A stretch of DNA of 64,000 nucleotides from JBAYJY01 sp041664945 (GCA_041664945.1 JBAYJY010000004.1:1-64000); one strand, 5' to 3'. Positions 51,842 to 60,866 are shown, numbered from the stretch's first letter. Translations and numbers: made by a program. Notes: generated from the sequence alone by a model not told the origin.

Positions 51842-52747
51842 TTACAACTTATTCGCCGCTTTCCTGCCGAGCAGTCCCTGCGGACGAAACACCAGAACGA
51901 GTATCAGTATTATAAACGCGAACACATCCTTATACGCCGACGAAATGTAGCCGGCTGCGAGACTCTCGATAATGCCGAGCGCGAAACCGCCGATCATCGC
52001 TCCGCGCACGTCGCCGATCCCGCCAAGCACCGCCGCCGTGAACGCCTTGATGCCCGGCACGAATCCCATGTTGTACTTCACGCTTCCATAGTACATCCCG
52101 TTGAGCGCGCCCGCCGCGCCGCCAAGCGCCGCGCCTATGAAAAACGTCAGCGATATCACCGCGTTGACATTTATCCCCATCAGCTTCGCCGTCTCCGCGT
52201 CCTGCGACGTCGCCCGCATCGCCTTGCCCAGCTTCGTGTACTTCACAAACAGGTGCAGCGTCGCCATCAGCGCCACCGACACCACGACTATGATTATCTG
52301 CAGCGACGAAATCGACGCCGTCCCGCTGATTTTGTAAACGTGCAGCGGAACAGTTTCCGGAAACGGTTTCGATTCCGGACTGACGACTATCATCATGAAA
52401 TTCTGGAGAAAAATGGAGACGCCGATCGCGCTGATGAGCGGCGCCAGACGCGGCGCGTTCCGCAGCGGCCGGTAGGCGATGAACTCCACCGCCACGCCGA
52501 GCAGCGCCGTGCAGAACATCGCCGCCGCCAACGCGCCCACAACGAGCAGCGCCGGCGAACCCTGAAACCAGTGCAGCTTCTCGAACAGCAGCAGCGCGAA
52601 GACGCCGAAGTAGGCGCCCATCATGAATATCTCGCTGTGCGCGAAGTTGATTAAAAGCAGGATTCCGTAAACAAGCGTATAGCCAAGCGCGATAAGCGCG
52701 TAGATGCTTCCGAGCGTCAGTCCGTTGATTAACTGCTGAAGCAGCAT
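51842..52747 (-). CDS. livH: Branched-chain amino acid ABC transporter permease LivH
   Basis: This 301-residue integral membrane protein opens LLQQLINGLTLGSIYALIAL, the usual LivH start. Its loops FAHSEIFMMGAYFG and GKAMRATSQDAETAKLMGIN match the family, the latter being the ATPase-contact region. It pairs with LivM. About eight hydrophobic helices can be counted. Confidence 0.95.
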   Translation of the reverse strand: MLLQQLINGLTLGSIYALIALGYTLVYGILLLINFAHSEIFMMGAYFGVFALLLFEKLHWFQGSPALLVVGALAAAMFCTALLGVAVEFIAYRPLRNAPRLAPLISAIGVSIFLQNFMMIVVSPESKPFPETVPLHVYKISGTASISSLQIIIVVVSVALMATLHLFVKYTKLGKAMRATSQDAETAKLMGINVNAVISLTFFIGAALGGAAGALNGMYYGSVKYNMGFVPGIKAFTAAVLGGIGDVRGAMIGGFALGIIESLAAGYISSAYKDVFAFIILILVLVFRPQGLLGRKAANKL

Positions 52748-52852
52748 TAATTCTTCAATCTATCCGTTAATATTTGATCCGGCGCGAGAAAAATGGGGAC
52801 TGGCAACGCGGCTTTTTCGCTGTGCCTGTGCCCGATTATTCTTGCTGTTGCG

Positions 52853-54004
52853 TTATTTCAACGTTTCAAACTTCCCGTTCTTTACAACGTACACCGTGAC
52901 CGCCTTGTTCAGCGTGTCGCCGTTCGCGTCGAACTGCGTTTCGCCGATCACCCCGTTGTATTTGATTCCGTGAACGTAGTCCGCGATCTTCTTGCGGTCC
53001 GGCCCGACGTTCATCACGGCGTCGATGATAATCCCGGTCGCGTCGAACGTGTAGGCGTCGTAAGGCTGAAACGCAACATTCGGGAACCGTTTTTTGTACG
53101 ATTCGATGAACTTCTCGGCGGTCGGCAGCCGCTCCGGCGGCGCGCCGATCATCGTCGCGATGTCGCCCGCCGTCGCCCTGCCGCCTATCTTCATATACTC
53201 CGGCGAAAACATCCCGTCGCCGCTGACTAACGGTATCGTCATTCCGAGTTCCTTCGACTGCTTCGCGATCAGGCCGCTCTCGCTGTACATGCCCCCGTAA
53301 TATATCGCCTGCGGGTTCTCGCTCTTTATCTTCGTCAGCACCGCCTTGAAATCCTTGTCTCCGAGCGTGATTCCGTTGAACGACGTCACGACGCCCTTGT
53401 CCCTGATAAACTGTTTCTGGAATTCCTCGGCGAGCCCCTGCCCGTACGTCGTTTTGTCGTGCATCACCGCGACCCGTTTAATTCCTTTTTCATTCATTAT
53501 GAAATCCGCCGCGAAACTGCCCTGCACGTTGTCCGTCGTGCACACGCGAAACACGTTTTTCAAACCCTGCTGCGTCAGCTTCGGATTCGTCGACGCCGGC
53601 GAAATCATTATGATGCCCCTGCGCGCGTAAACCTGCGACGCCGGGATCGAGCACTGGCTGTTCAGATGTCCGACGACTCCCACGAGCGCCTGGTCCGAAA
53701 TCAACAGGTTCGCGCCGTTCACCGCTTCTTTCGGGTCAGCCCGGTCGTCGACCGAACTCAACACGAATTTGATCTTTTTCGCCTTAACGTCAGCGCGCGC
53801 GTTCGCCTGCTCCACCGCCAGCGTCGCCCCGTTGTTCATCCCCTGCCCCATCGCCGCTATGTCGCCCGTCAACGGCACGATCAGCCCTATCTTAACTATC
53901 TTGTCACCGCCGGCCTTCTTGCCCGCGCAACCCGTCACGCCAGCCAAACACGCGACGCTCAGAATCACACATGCTATTAGAACAGGAATTCGTTTCGACA
54001 CCAT
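52853..54004 (-). CDS. livK: Branched-chain amino acid-binding receptor (LivK-like lipoprotein)
   Basis: This is a 383-residue periplasmic binding protein of the Leu/Ile/Val type. The signal peptide ends in the lipobox VTGC (about residues 23-26), so it is lipid-anchored. KIGLIVPLTGDIAAMGQGMN, the first ligand-binding strand, and the PAVMHDKTTYGQGLAEEF-type region (AVMHDKTTYGQG) are typical. GGAGG precedes the ATG. It is the first gene of the operon. Ligands may be amino acids or other small molecules such as urea or amides; the specificity is not fixed by sequence. Confidence 0.93.
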   Translation of the reverse strand: MVSKRIPVLIACVILSVACLAGVTGCAGKKAGGDKIVKIGLIVPLTGDIAAMGQGMNNGATLAVEQANARADVKAKKIKFVLSSVDDRADPKEAVNGANLLISDQALVGVVGHLNSQCSIPASQVYARRGIIMISPASTNPKLTQQGLKNVFRVCTTDNVQGSFAADFIMNEKGIKRVAVMHDKTTYGQGLAEEFQKQFIRDKGVVTSFNGITLGDKDFKAVLTKIKSENPQAIYYGGMYSESGLIAKQSKELGMTIPLVSGDGMFSPEYMKIGGRATAGDIATMIGAPPERLPTAEKFIESYKKRFPNVAFQPYDAYTFDATGIIIDAVMNVGPDRKKIADYVHGIKYNGVIGETQFDANGDTLNKAVTVYVVKNGKFETLK

Positions 54005-54153
54005 ATTTGCCTCCAGATACTCAATTAATTCACGCCTATTCTACATGCGCCCGCGCGAAATAACAACCGGTGTTTTCATGTTGTTTTCTCACATAATATT
54101 CCGTCGCCCGCCCCGGCCAACGCATGCGCGGCAACATGCAATGTCTGATTGAA

Positions 54154-54214
54154 ATGTAGGGGCGGGATTAAATCCCGCCCCAGTCAGGGGCAGGTTTGAA
54201 ACCTGCCCCTACAT
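54154..54214. repeat. Two 'taggggcgggtttgaaacccgcccc'-type hairpins
   Basis: There are two perfect or near-perfect stems, ggggcgggatt/aatcccgcccc and ggggcaggttt/aaacctgcccc, bounded by inverted atgtagg/cctacat ends. It lies in the 440-base gap between livK and the gene at 54445. The rest of this gap holds only the promoter-like pair at 54373-54399 and unremarkable sequence. Confidence 0.75.
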
Positions 54215-54372
54215 CGGAACATGACATTAGCGCCTTGTTCTCGTTGCCACGCTTCGCGTGGTAATTCAGACAAGACCGTTCAGCCGGCTGCTTTGCCCTC
54301 GATGCTCGCTACTGCATTTCACAACCGTCATACCCGCCGGAGAACCGGAACCCATTTTCTAATATGTGGTTG

Positions 54373-54399
54373 TTGCCGTATGGCGCTATGTGGTATGAT
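54373..54399 (+). promoter_or_regulatory. Possible promoter of the 54445 gene
   Basis: TTGCCG at 54373-54378 and TATGAT at 54394-54399 are 15 bases apart, and a TGG extension precedes the -10. The spacing is short but the extended -10 helps. Confidence 0.35.
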
Positions 54400-54444
54400 G
54401 AAAAATAGATGAATCAGAGGATACAACTCGAAAGTTGAACTTTT

Positions 54445-56322
54445 ATGAAAACTCCGAGAATATTTTTTACCGGCAGATTATTTGCGCTGACCCTCGCGCT
54501 GACAGCATTTTTATCCATGCTGGAAATTCTGCCCATGTATATATCAGGGGATTATGATATTTATTGGAGATTTATCGGAGTTCAGTTTTATGGCGTTCTT
54601 ATCACAATTCTAATTGTATCCATCCTAAACTTCATACATCGCATTTTGAATAGAAATGATAAAAAAGCATGGAAAATCGCGTCGGTAATTGTTCGTACGG
54701 CAGTATATTTGGCTTTATTTATCCTGACAATTCAAATGAATTACGACGAACATCTGTGGAGTAACAAATCCGATTACGAACTTTTCAATCTGATTTTCGT
54801 GTTGGCGCCCGCGATATATATTGCCTCCTGTTTTATTGCCGATTCCAAGTCAATAAAAAAGCCGGTTATCGGGTCGGTCCTTTCCCTGATCGCCGGCGGC
54901 ATCATCATGACGGCATTAATTTTTATTAAAGGCCGCCCGGGCTTATACGGCGATAGTTCCTTCGGCACGTTCGGCCTTATATATGCAGGCGCTTTTTTCG
55001 GGTTTAACGCCGCCGTCATACGTTCTGTATTGCTCCGCCATGTTTTTGCCGAGGAGTCCGAACGCTGGGCTCTCAAGCATTCGCCTGATACACCGCGAAC
55101 GGTCAATGTTAAAGCGCGAAGGATATTGAAGAAAACAGCCAAATGGATACTTGCGCTTGCGTTTTTGGTCTTTGCCGCCGGTTGGATTTTTACATTGCCT
55201 CGGCCCGATTATTACATGACTACATCGGCTGGACCCGGTTCCGGAAAAGTTGTAATTGTCAGAAGCTGGTTTGCCTATTCGCTGGATGATCCTATGAAAA
55301 ATATAGTCGATTTCTATAATCATTTCCATTGGATAAAAAAGGCAGATGTGTGGCTGTACGATTTAGATAAGGACAAATTAGAAAAGAAGAATTGGCGGTT
55401 GCCTTATGTAGGTATTCCTAAATACAAGTATGCCGCAAAAACCGACCGGCTTGTCACAAACGGCTTGATAAAAACACATGGAAATGTCATAAGCGCTATA
55501 TGCGTTCTTAATAATAACGGAAAAAAAGATTTCGAATATAAGCATCCCACAATGATCACCAGCTTGCTTATGTCGCCGGATGAAAGCAAGCTCTTTTTTC
55601 AAGACTACAACCAGAAAAAATGGATATATAACATTAAAACAAGAGAGGCGCGCGAATTAACAGATTTTCCTACAGGCGCCAACTCGTTTGTCTGGCCGCA
55701 AGGATCAAGCATATATTTCATTAGAATGCCGGCAATCGAAAAAGAAAAAGAAAATGAACGGGGCATTTACAGTTACGACATTGAATCCGGAGCGACCAAA
55801 ATGTTGTTGCGGCACATAAGCTTCATGAGCATTGACTCCAAAGGGAAAGTTCTTGGCGTCTTAAGCGGCGTCGAGCAACCTGAAAAAAACAATGCCGAAA
55901 GAGTGAATGAGGCATTAATTTTTTCGCTTCCATCAATGAAGCAGACAAGCCGCTTTATTGTGATAGGTTATAATCCTCATTTGACGCTTCTTCCCACGGG
56001 CAAAGCGGTTATTATACGGGAACTTCTGAAGTCAAAAAGCGCTGAGGATTCAGCCGTTTTACGGGCTGCGAAAGCAATATATAAGCGTTTTGATTTGAAC
56101 GGAAAATACTTGGGTGAGGCGGACGTCACAGGTTTTTTCGGCGATCCATTTGAAGAAGATCGTGTATCGGAAGACGTAATACTCGGTTGGCGCCATGGTT
56201 CCAGGCGCTTCTTAGGAATTAATTCATCAGATGACTCTTCAATGGAGGCCGCTCTTTTTAATGTGAAAACGGGAAAGATAGAGACAATGAGCAAAATCCT
56301 TCTGAGGCATGGCGTGCGCTGA
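54445..56322 (+). CDS. Membrane protein with C-terminal propeller-like domain
   Basis: This is a 625-residue protein. Residues 1-245 contain about seven hydrophobic helices in a form I do not recognise; residues about 250-620 have short repeated beta units such as LLMSPDESKLFFQDYNQKKW and INIKTREAREL-type strands (WIYNIKTREARELTDFP, GIYSYDIESGATKML), as in WD40/TolB-like propellers. The propeller would face the outside or periplasm. The DNA is lower in GC than most neighbours, perhaps an acquired gene. The protein at 61924 has the same plan. Function is unknown. Confidence 0.65.
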   Translation: MKTPRIFFTGRLFALTLALTAFLSMLEILPMYISGDYDIYWRFIGVQFYGVLITILIVSILNFIHRILNRNDKKAWKIASVIVRTAVYLALFILTIQMNYDEHLWSNKSDYELFNLIFVLAPAIYIASCFIADSKSIKKPVIGSVLSLIAGGIIMTALIFIKGRPGLYGDSSFGTFGLIYAGAFFGFNAAVIRSVLLRHVFAEESERWALKHSPDTPRTVNVKARRILKKTAKWILALAFLVFAAGWIFTLPRPDYYMTTSAGPGSGKVVIVRSWFAYSLDDPMKNIVDFYNHFHWIKKADVWLYDLDKDKLEKKNWRLPYVGIPKYKYAAKTDRLVTNGLIKTHGNVISAICVLNNNGKKDFEYKHPTMITSLLMSPDESKLFFQDYNQKKWIYNIKTREARELTDFPTGANSFVWPQGSSIYFIRMPAIEKEKENERGIYSYDIESGATKMLLRHISFMSIDSKGKVLGVLSGVEQPEKNNAERVNEALIFSLPSMKQTSRFIVIGYNPHLTLLPTGKAVIIRELLKSKSAEDSAVLRAAKAIYKRFDLNGKYLGEADVTGFFGDPFEEDRVSEDVILGWRHGSRRFLGINSSDDSSMEAALFNVKTGKIETMSKILLRHGVR

Positions 56323-56408
56323 CAGGCGGCGCCTGATTGTTATATACATTAACTCCAACTAATTGGCATTGAGTCCGGGATTGATGTGTTTCTGCGATGA
56401 GATGTGAA

Positions 56409-56550
56409 CTGAGTCCGGGATTGCTTCGTCGCTACGCTCCTCGCAATGACGTTTTTCTTTATTTTCTTTCGCTATATTCTGTATTCTGTATTCTGTTTTT
56501 ATGCTTTTCCCTGTCTACTGTTTGCTGTCTGCTGTCTACTGCCTTTAAAC
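56409..56550. repeat. Composite interspersed repeat, copy 2 (inverted)
   Basis: On the minus strand it gives the same order of modules as 679-876: 'gtagacag' words, 'cagaatacag' words, a purine spacer, then cgtcattgcgaggagc...gaagcaatcccgg. The word part starts right at the stop of the oxidase-fold gene at 56545. The matching DNA of copy 1 begins at the end of dtd. Confidence 0.8.
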
Positions 56551-56997
56551 AGTTATTTCCACTACCTTCTGAAAGCTGCTTACATAATAATATTTCTCAA
56601 TTTCGATTTTCATCAGGACAGTAGTCGGAACGTCGAGGAATCCGGCGAGATGCGGATGGCGGGCAAGAAAGGCGAGCTTGAAACCGTCAAATTCGTCAGG
56701 CGTCGCCTCGGAAGCTTTCCCGATCGCTGTGACGGCTACCGCATCGCTGAAGTCGGCGGCCTGGTTGGACCGGCTGTCGATCAGCATCGCCACGCGCGGG
56801 TTCTCAATCATGTTGTTGTGCTTGCGGGTTCCGCGCTTTGTAGCGAATAGCAGACAGGCGAGATCGTCCGTCGCCGCGCAGCCGACGAGACTCGTGTAAG
56901 GTCCATCGCTCTCGCTGTCGCGCGTTGCAAGAACGCCAAGCTGCTGTTTTGAGAATAATTCCTTCAGATCCTTCTTTGCGTCGGAGACTTTTGTCAT
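56545..56997 (-). CDS. Pyridoxamine 5'-phosphate oxidase-fold protein
   Basis: This is a 150-residue protein; the ATG follows an AGGAG site. Motifs are KQQLGVLATRDSESDGPYTS (the typical opening beta hairpin) and RKHNNMIENPRVAMLI (FMN-side strand). These are usual for small split-barrel flavin or F420-binding proteins. It lacks the C-terminal residues that mark true PNPO, so a general flavin-binding or reductase function is more likely. The stop lies directly beside the composite repeat copy 2. Confidence 0.82.
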   Translation of the reverse strand: MTKVSDAKKDLKELFSKQQLGVLATRDSESDGPYTSLVGCAATDDLACLLFATKRGTRKHNNMIENPRVAMLIDSRSNQAADFSDAVAVTAIGKASEATPDEFDGFKLAFLARHPHLAGFLDVPTTVLMKIEIEKYYYVSSFQKVVEITV

Positions 56998-57044
56998 TTC
57001 TTACTCCTGCTGATTGATGTGGACTACTATAATGATAACGACAC

Positions 57045-57345
57045 AAACCACGAAGACACAGGGATAAAGAGAAATTAACTTTAATATGCGCGCGCCACCC
57101 ATCGAGCTTTCGGTCCAACGCTTGATATGGGAACTGAGTTCGGGATTGCTTCGTCAGCCTTCGGCTTCCTCGCAATGACGCATTCTCCATTCGGGATTGC
57201 TTCGTCAGCCTGCGCTTCCTCGCAATGACGCATTCTACGTCCGGGATTGCTTCGGCAAAAAGCGCCTCGCAATGACGCTTTTCTTTTTTGTTTTTTCTTT
57301 TCGCCTTCTACCCTCTGCCTTCTACCCTCTACTGCTTCCAATCTA
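57045..57345. repeat. Cluster of three 'gggattgcttcg...cgcaatgacg' elements with diverged composite copy 3
   Basis: Three units (about 57137-57180, 57190-57232 and 57240-57280) of cgggattgcttcg...cctcgcaatgacg follow one another, with an accacgaagacacaggg word at 57048. They are followed by a pyrimidine-rich spacer and near-tandem 'ccttctaccctctg' words to 57345. In inverted sense this repeats the module order of 679-876. The stretch 56998-57563 has no other gene that I can support; 57430-57540 is AT-rich. Confidence 0.75.
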
Positions 57346-57512
57346 TATTACATAAATCCACCCACGCTCCCGCGCCTGCATGGTGGCGCCTATACGCAGG
57401 CAAGCCTCCCGGCCTTTGTGAAGGCATGACGCCGCATCGCAAAATATGTTCCAACCTGAATTTTAATGTCAAATATATTTTCACTAAATGAAAAAATAAT
57501 TAATTAAATTAA

Positions 57513-57542
57513 TTTACAAATTGATTTTGTTTCATATATAAT
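57513..57542 (+). promoter_or_regulatory. Promoter of the ABC permease gene
   Basis: TTTACA at 57513-57518 and a perfect TATAAT at 57537-57542 are 18 bases apart. Start of transcription would fall near 57550. Confidence 0.5.
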
Positions 57543-57614
57543 AAATTCGTAAATAAATTTCTTGTGGAAACTCCGGCGCTGTTTGGGCTCTTTGCCGGAG
57601 AGCGGGAAAAGCCG

Positions 57615-59357
57615 ATGAAGCGGCTTCGTGAAGTCGGTCTCGACATAAGAAAGCTTGCTGCGGAACCTGCGCTGCTGGCGACGATTCTCGCCCTGTTCGC
57701 TGCGCTCGCCCTCTTCGTCGTCTATCCCGTCTGGCGCGTTCTCGTCGTTTGTTTCTCAACCCCCCAAGGCCATTTCACTTTCGCCAATCTCGCCGGCGTC
57801 GTCACCAAATCCTACAACTATGTTCCCTTCGTCCACAGCGTAGTTCTCGGCGTCGCGGTCGCCTTCTGCGGCACGCTCATCGGCTACATTTTCGCCTACT
57901 GCCTGACGCGCGTGCGAATCCCGGCCCCCGGCTTCATCCGCATGGTCGCCACGTTCCCGATCATCTCGCCGCCGTTCGTCGTCGCGATGGCCGCCATCCT
58001 GTTGCTCGGCCGCAACGGCTGGGTCACCAACGCGCTGTTCAGCCTCGGTTTCGACTCTTACAAATCCGGTTTCGACATCTACGGCCTGTTCGGCATGACC
58101 GTCGTCGAGACGCTCTCATATTTCCCGACCGCCTTTCTCGTCATGCTCGGCGTTCTCGGCGCGATAAACACCACGCTCGAAGAAGCGGCGATGGACCTCG
58201 GCGCCTCGCGCATCCGCGTGTTCCTGACGGTCACGCTGCCGCTCTCCCTGCCGGGCATAGCCGCCTCAATGCTCCTGCTCTTCATCGAGTCGCTCGCCGA
58301 CTTCGGCACGCCGATGATTCTCTCAGGCCGCTACAACGTTCTGCCGACTCAGGCCTACCTGCTGATCACAGGCGCCCTGCACGACCTCAGCGGCGGCTCC
58401 CTGCTCGCCATCATGCTGCTCTTCCCGTCGCTCATCGCCTTCCTCGTCCAGAAGTATCTCCTCGAACGCAAATCGTTCGTCACCGTCACCGGCAAGCCCG
58501 GCAGCGGCGCCATAAAGGAACTTCCCCCCGCCGCGCGATACAGCCTGTTCGCCGTCTGCATGACATTCGTCGCGGCGATCCTGATATTCTACAGCATGGT
58601 TCTATTCGGCTCCTTCACCAAACAGTGGGGCGCCGACCACACATTGACGTTCAGCAACTACACCGGCCTGTTCGCCAAGGGTTCCGACAACCTGCGCGCG
58701 ATTTCCGTCTCGGTCTGGCTGGCCGCGATCTCGACGCCCGTCTGCGGCGTGCTCGGCATGCTGATCGCGTTCCTCGTCACTCGCGCGAAATTTCCCGGCC
58801 GCGGCGCTATGGAGTTCATTTCCCTGCTCACTTTCGCGCTGCCCGGCACCGTCGTCGGCATCGGCTACGTGCTCGCCTTCAACGAAAAACCTTTCATGCT
58901 CATCGGAACCGCCTTTCTCGTCATCGTCCAGTTCGTGTTCCGGAACATGCCGGTGGGCATCCGCGCCGGCGTGGCGAGCCTGTCGCAGATTGACAAAGCG
59001 ATCGAAGAAGCGTCGCTCGACATGGGAGCGACCCGCGGGCAGACGTTCATGCGCGTGACTCTGCCGCTCATAGCGCCGGCCTTCCTCACCGGGCTGGCAT
59101 ACAGCTTCGTAAAAAGCATGACCGCGATCAGCGCGGTCATTTTTCTCGTGACCGGCAACCTGCCGCTGATCACTATATCGATATTGAACGCCGTTGAAAG
59201 CAGCGACTACAGTCAGGCGGCGGCGCTGAGCGTCGTGCTGATACTGCTCGTGCTCGCCGCTCTCGGACTGATAAACCTGCTCGTTAAGCTGATGACCAGC
59301 CGCGGGCTGGCGGCCGCGCCAGGCGCCAAACCGGCAACCGCCGCGGCAAACGGTTGA
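57615..59357 (+). CDS. Iron(III)-type ABC transporter permease, two fused domains
   Basis: This is a 580-residue membrane protein of the FbpB/SfuB type from the ATG at 57615; a GTG 17 codons upstream is possible but has no ribosome site. It has two homologous permease halves, each with an EAA loop: EEAAMDLGASRIRVFLTVTL (about 195-215) and EEASLDMGATRGQTFMRVTL (about 475-495). Family members import ferric iron or related solutes such as thiamine or spermidine. No binding protein or ATPase gene is visible beside it; the next gene is an epimerase. A repeat-rich gap lies upstream. Confidence 0.88.
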   Translation: MKRLREVGLDIRKLAAEPALLATILALFAALALFVVYPVWRVLVVCFSTPQGHFTFANLAGVVTKSYNYVPFVHSVVLGVAVAFCGTLIGYIFAYCLTRVRIPAPGFIRMVATFPIISPPFVVAMAAILLLGRNGWVTNALFSLGFDSYKSGFDIYGLFGMTVVETLSYFPTAFLVMLGVLGAINTTLEEAAMDLGASRIRVFLTVTLPLSLPGIAASMLLLFIESLADFGTPMILSGRYNVLPTQAYLLITGALHDLSGGSLLAIMLLFPSLIAFLVQKYLLERKSFVTVTGKPGSGAIKELPPAARYSLFAVCMTFVAAILIFYSMVLFGSFTKQWGADHTLTFSNYTGLFAKGSDNLRAISVSVWLAAISTPVCGVLGMLIAFLVTRAKFPGRGAMEFISLLTFALPGTVVGIGYVLAFNEKPFMLIGTAFLVIVQFVFRNMPVGIRAGVASLSQIDKAIEEASLDMGATRGQTFMRVTLPLIAPAFLTGLAYSFVKSMTAISAVIFLVTGNLPLITISILNAVESSDYSQAAALSVVLILLVLAALGLINLLVKLMTSRGLAAAPGAKPATAAANG

Positions 59358-59369
59358 AAGCCCGTATGG

Positions 59370-59442
59370 GCTGTAGGGGCGCAGAAGCCTGAGCAGCAGT
59401 TGTAGGGGCGCAGCATGCTGTGCCCATCATGCTGCGCCCGAC
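59370..59442. repeat. 'gtaggggcgcag' repeat with hairpin
   Basis: Two 'gtaggggcgcag' words are followed by an inverted gcatgctgtgcc...catgctgcgccc, giving a stem-loop just after the permease gene. It is similar in style to 54154-54214. Confidence 0.6.
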
Positions 59443-59447
59443 CTATT

Positions 59448-59529
59448 TAGCGAAGCGCGCGAAGACGCGCGGAGCGTAAAAAAGTTTTGAAAGGATTCTA
59501 AGGAAAACTTTTTCAAAAGTTTCTCTTAG
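59448..59529. repeat. Interspersed 80-bp repeat, copy 2
   Basis: Same element as 3009-3089, in the same orientation and with few changes. It directly follows the hairpin repeat at 59370-59442. Confidence 0.8.
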
Positions 59530-59655
59530 ATAATTTTCAACAAACAAACGTTACAATCGCCGGCCGGGGACAAGAACACGGCCCGCGTTCATATAACATT
59601 CCGCTCCGGCGTTCGGAGTCGGGAACCGAAAAACTAACCAAGGAGACAACTGGAC

Positions 59656-60852
59656 ATGGCAAAAAAAGCAGAGACAGCAGCGGCTCCGAAAAAAGCGGCC
59701 GCTAAGAAACCCGCCGTAAAAAAAGCAGTGGTGAAAAAAGCGGTAGTGAAAAAAGCCGCCGCAAAGAAACCGGCTGCGAAGAAACCCGTGGCGGCTAAAA
59801 CGACCCCGACGGCGATCGTCACAGGAGCCTGCGGATTCGCGGGCGGCCACATGGTCGATTACCTGATCGAAAAGGGTTACAAAGTCATCGCGACCGACCT
59901 CGAAAAGGCGCCCCGCGAGTACCTCAACCCGGCTGCGACTTTCATCCCGGCCGACATCACGAACATCAAATCGCTCGAACCGCTCTTCAAGACAAAAGTA
60001 GACAAGGTTTTCCACCCGGCGGCCGTTTTCGACTATGAAGCTCCGTGGGAGCTGTGCGAAAAGGTCAACGTCGGCGGCATGAGAAACATCTGCGATATCT
60101 CCCTCAAGAACAAGGTCAGCAGCTTCGTGCTGTTCTCGACCGTTTCCGTTTACGGACACCCGGAGCCGGACGAACTGCCGGTTCGGGAAGACAACGTCAA
60201 GCGCCCCGGCACGAACTACGAGCGCTCGAAACTCATGCAGGAAGAGATCGGCCTCGAATATGTCAAAAAGGGACTTCCGGTCGCGGTCGTCCGCCCGGCG
60301 CCGGTGTACGGCCCGCGCAACACCTACGGCATGGCCACCATCCTTTTCCTGCTCGCCAAGTTCCCCATCATGCCCTTCCCGATCAACTTCGACTCCTACA
60401 TCGTCGGCGTAAACGTCCGCGACGTCTGCGGCGCCGCCTACTTCGTTTCCACCAAGAAGGAAGCCGTCGGCGAATGCTACAACGTCATCGACAGCAGCCG
60501 CTACTCGATCCGCGAATTCGTCGAGTTCGTATGCCCGCTCATGAACGTCCATATCATTCCGATCTTCATCCCGCAGGACTTCCTTATGAAGCTGGCCGAT
60601 CAGGCGGCGGACGTCGCCAAATCCGTTTCGAAACTGATGGGCACCCGCCCGTTCGTCGAAAAAGACATGGTCTACTACCTGAAGGCAATCTACACTTTCA
60701 GCAACGACAAACTCCGCGCGCTCGGCTATGAATTCGAGTACCCGGACATGCTCGACGGCATCCGCGAGACCATCGAGTGGTACAAAGACAACGGTTACTT
60801 AGACCGCTGGGATCTGTGGCAGAAAGCCCTTTTCACCAAAATGGATCAGTAA
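59656..60852 (+). CDS. NAD-dependent epimerase/dehydratase with Lys/Ala-rich N-terminal tail
   Basis: This is a 398-residue protein. Residues 1-47 are a low-complexity tail of Lys, Ala, Pro and Val (KKAAAKKPAVKKA type) like a histone H1 C-terminus. The Rossmann domain then begins AIVTGACGFAGGHMVDYL with the NAD motif TGxxGFxGxH. The catalytic Tyr-x3-Lys is in NYERSKLMQEE, with Ser in FSTVSVYG. The rest resembles extended short-chain reductases of the epimerase/3-beta-hydroxysteroid type. AAGGAG precedes the ATG, so the tail is translated. It may bind nucleic acid or polyanions (inference). The gene is followed by a strong terminator. Confidence 0.85.
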   Translation: MAKKAETAAAPKKAAAKKPAVKKAVVKKAVVKKAAAKKPAAKKPVAAKTTPTAIVTGACGFAGGHMVDYLIEKGYKVIATDLEKAPREYLNPAATFIPADITNIKSLEPLFKTKVDKVFHPAAVFDYEAPWELCEKVNVGGMRNICDISLKNKVSSFVLFSTVSVYGHPEPDELPVREDNVKRPGTNYERSKLMQEEIGLEYVKKGLPVAVVRPAPVYGPRNTYGMATILFLLAKFPIMPFPINFDSYIVGVNVRDVCGAAYFVSTKKEAVGECYNVIDSSRYSIREFVEFVCPLMNVHIIPIFIPQDFLMKLADQAADVAKSVSKLMGTRPFVEKDMVYYLKAIYTFSNDKLRALGYEFEYPDMLDGIRETIEWYKDNGYLDRWDLWQKALFTKMDQ

Positions 60853-60866
60853 TCCGAACAACACCG

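Noticed and set aside
57129..57281. Possible CRISPR array
   Set aside because: Three imperfect roughly 45-base units with tiny gaps, partly palindromic and present elsewhere in the window; no unique spacers and no cas genes.
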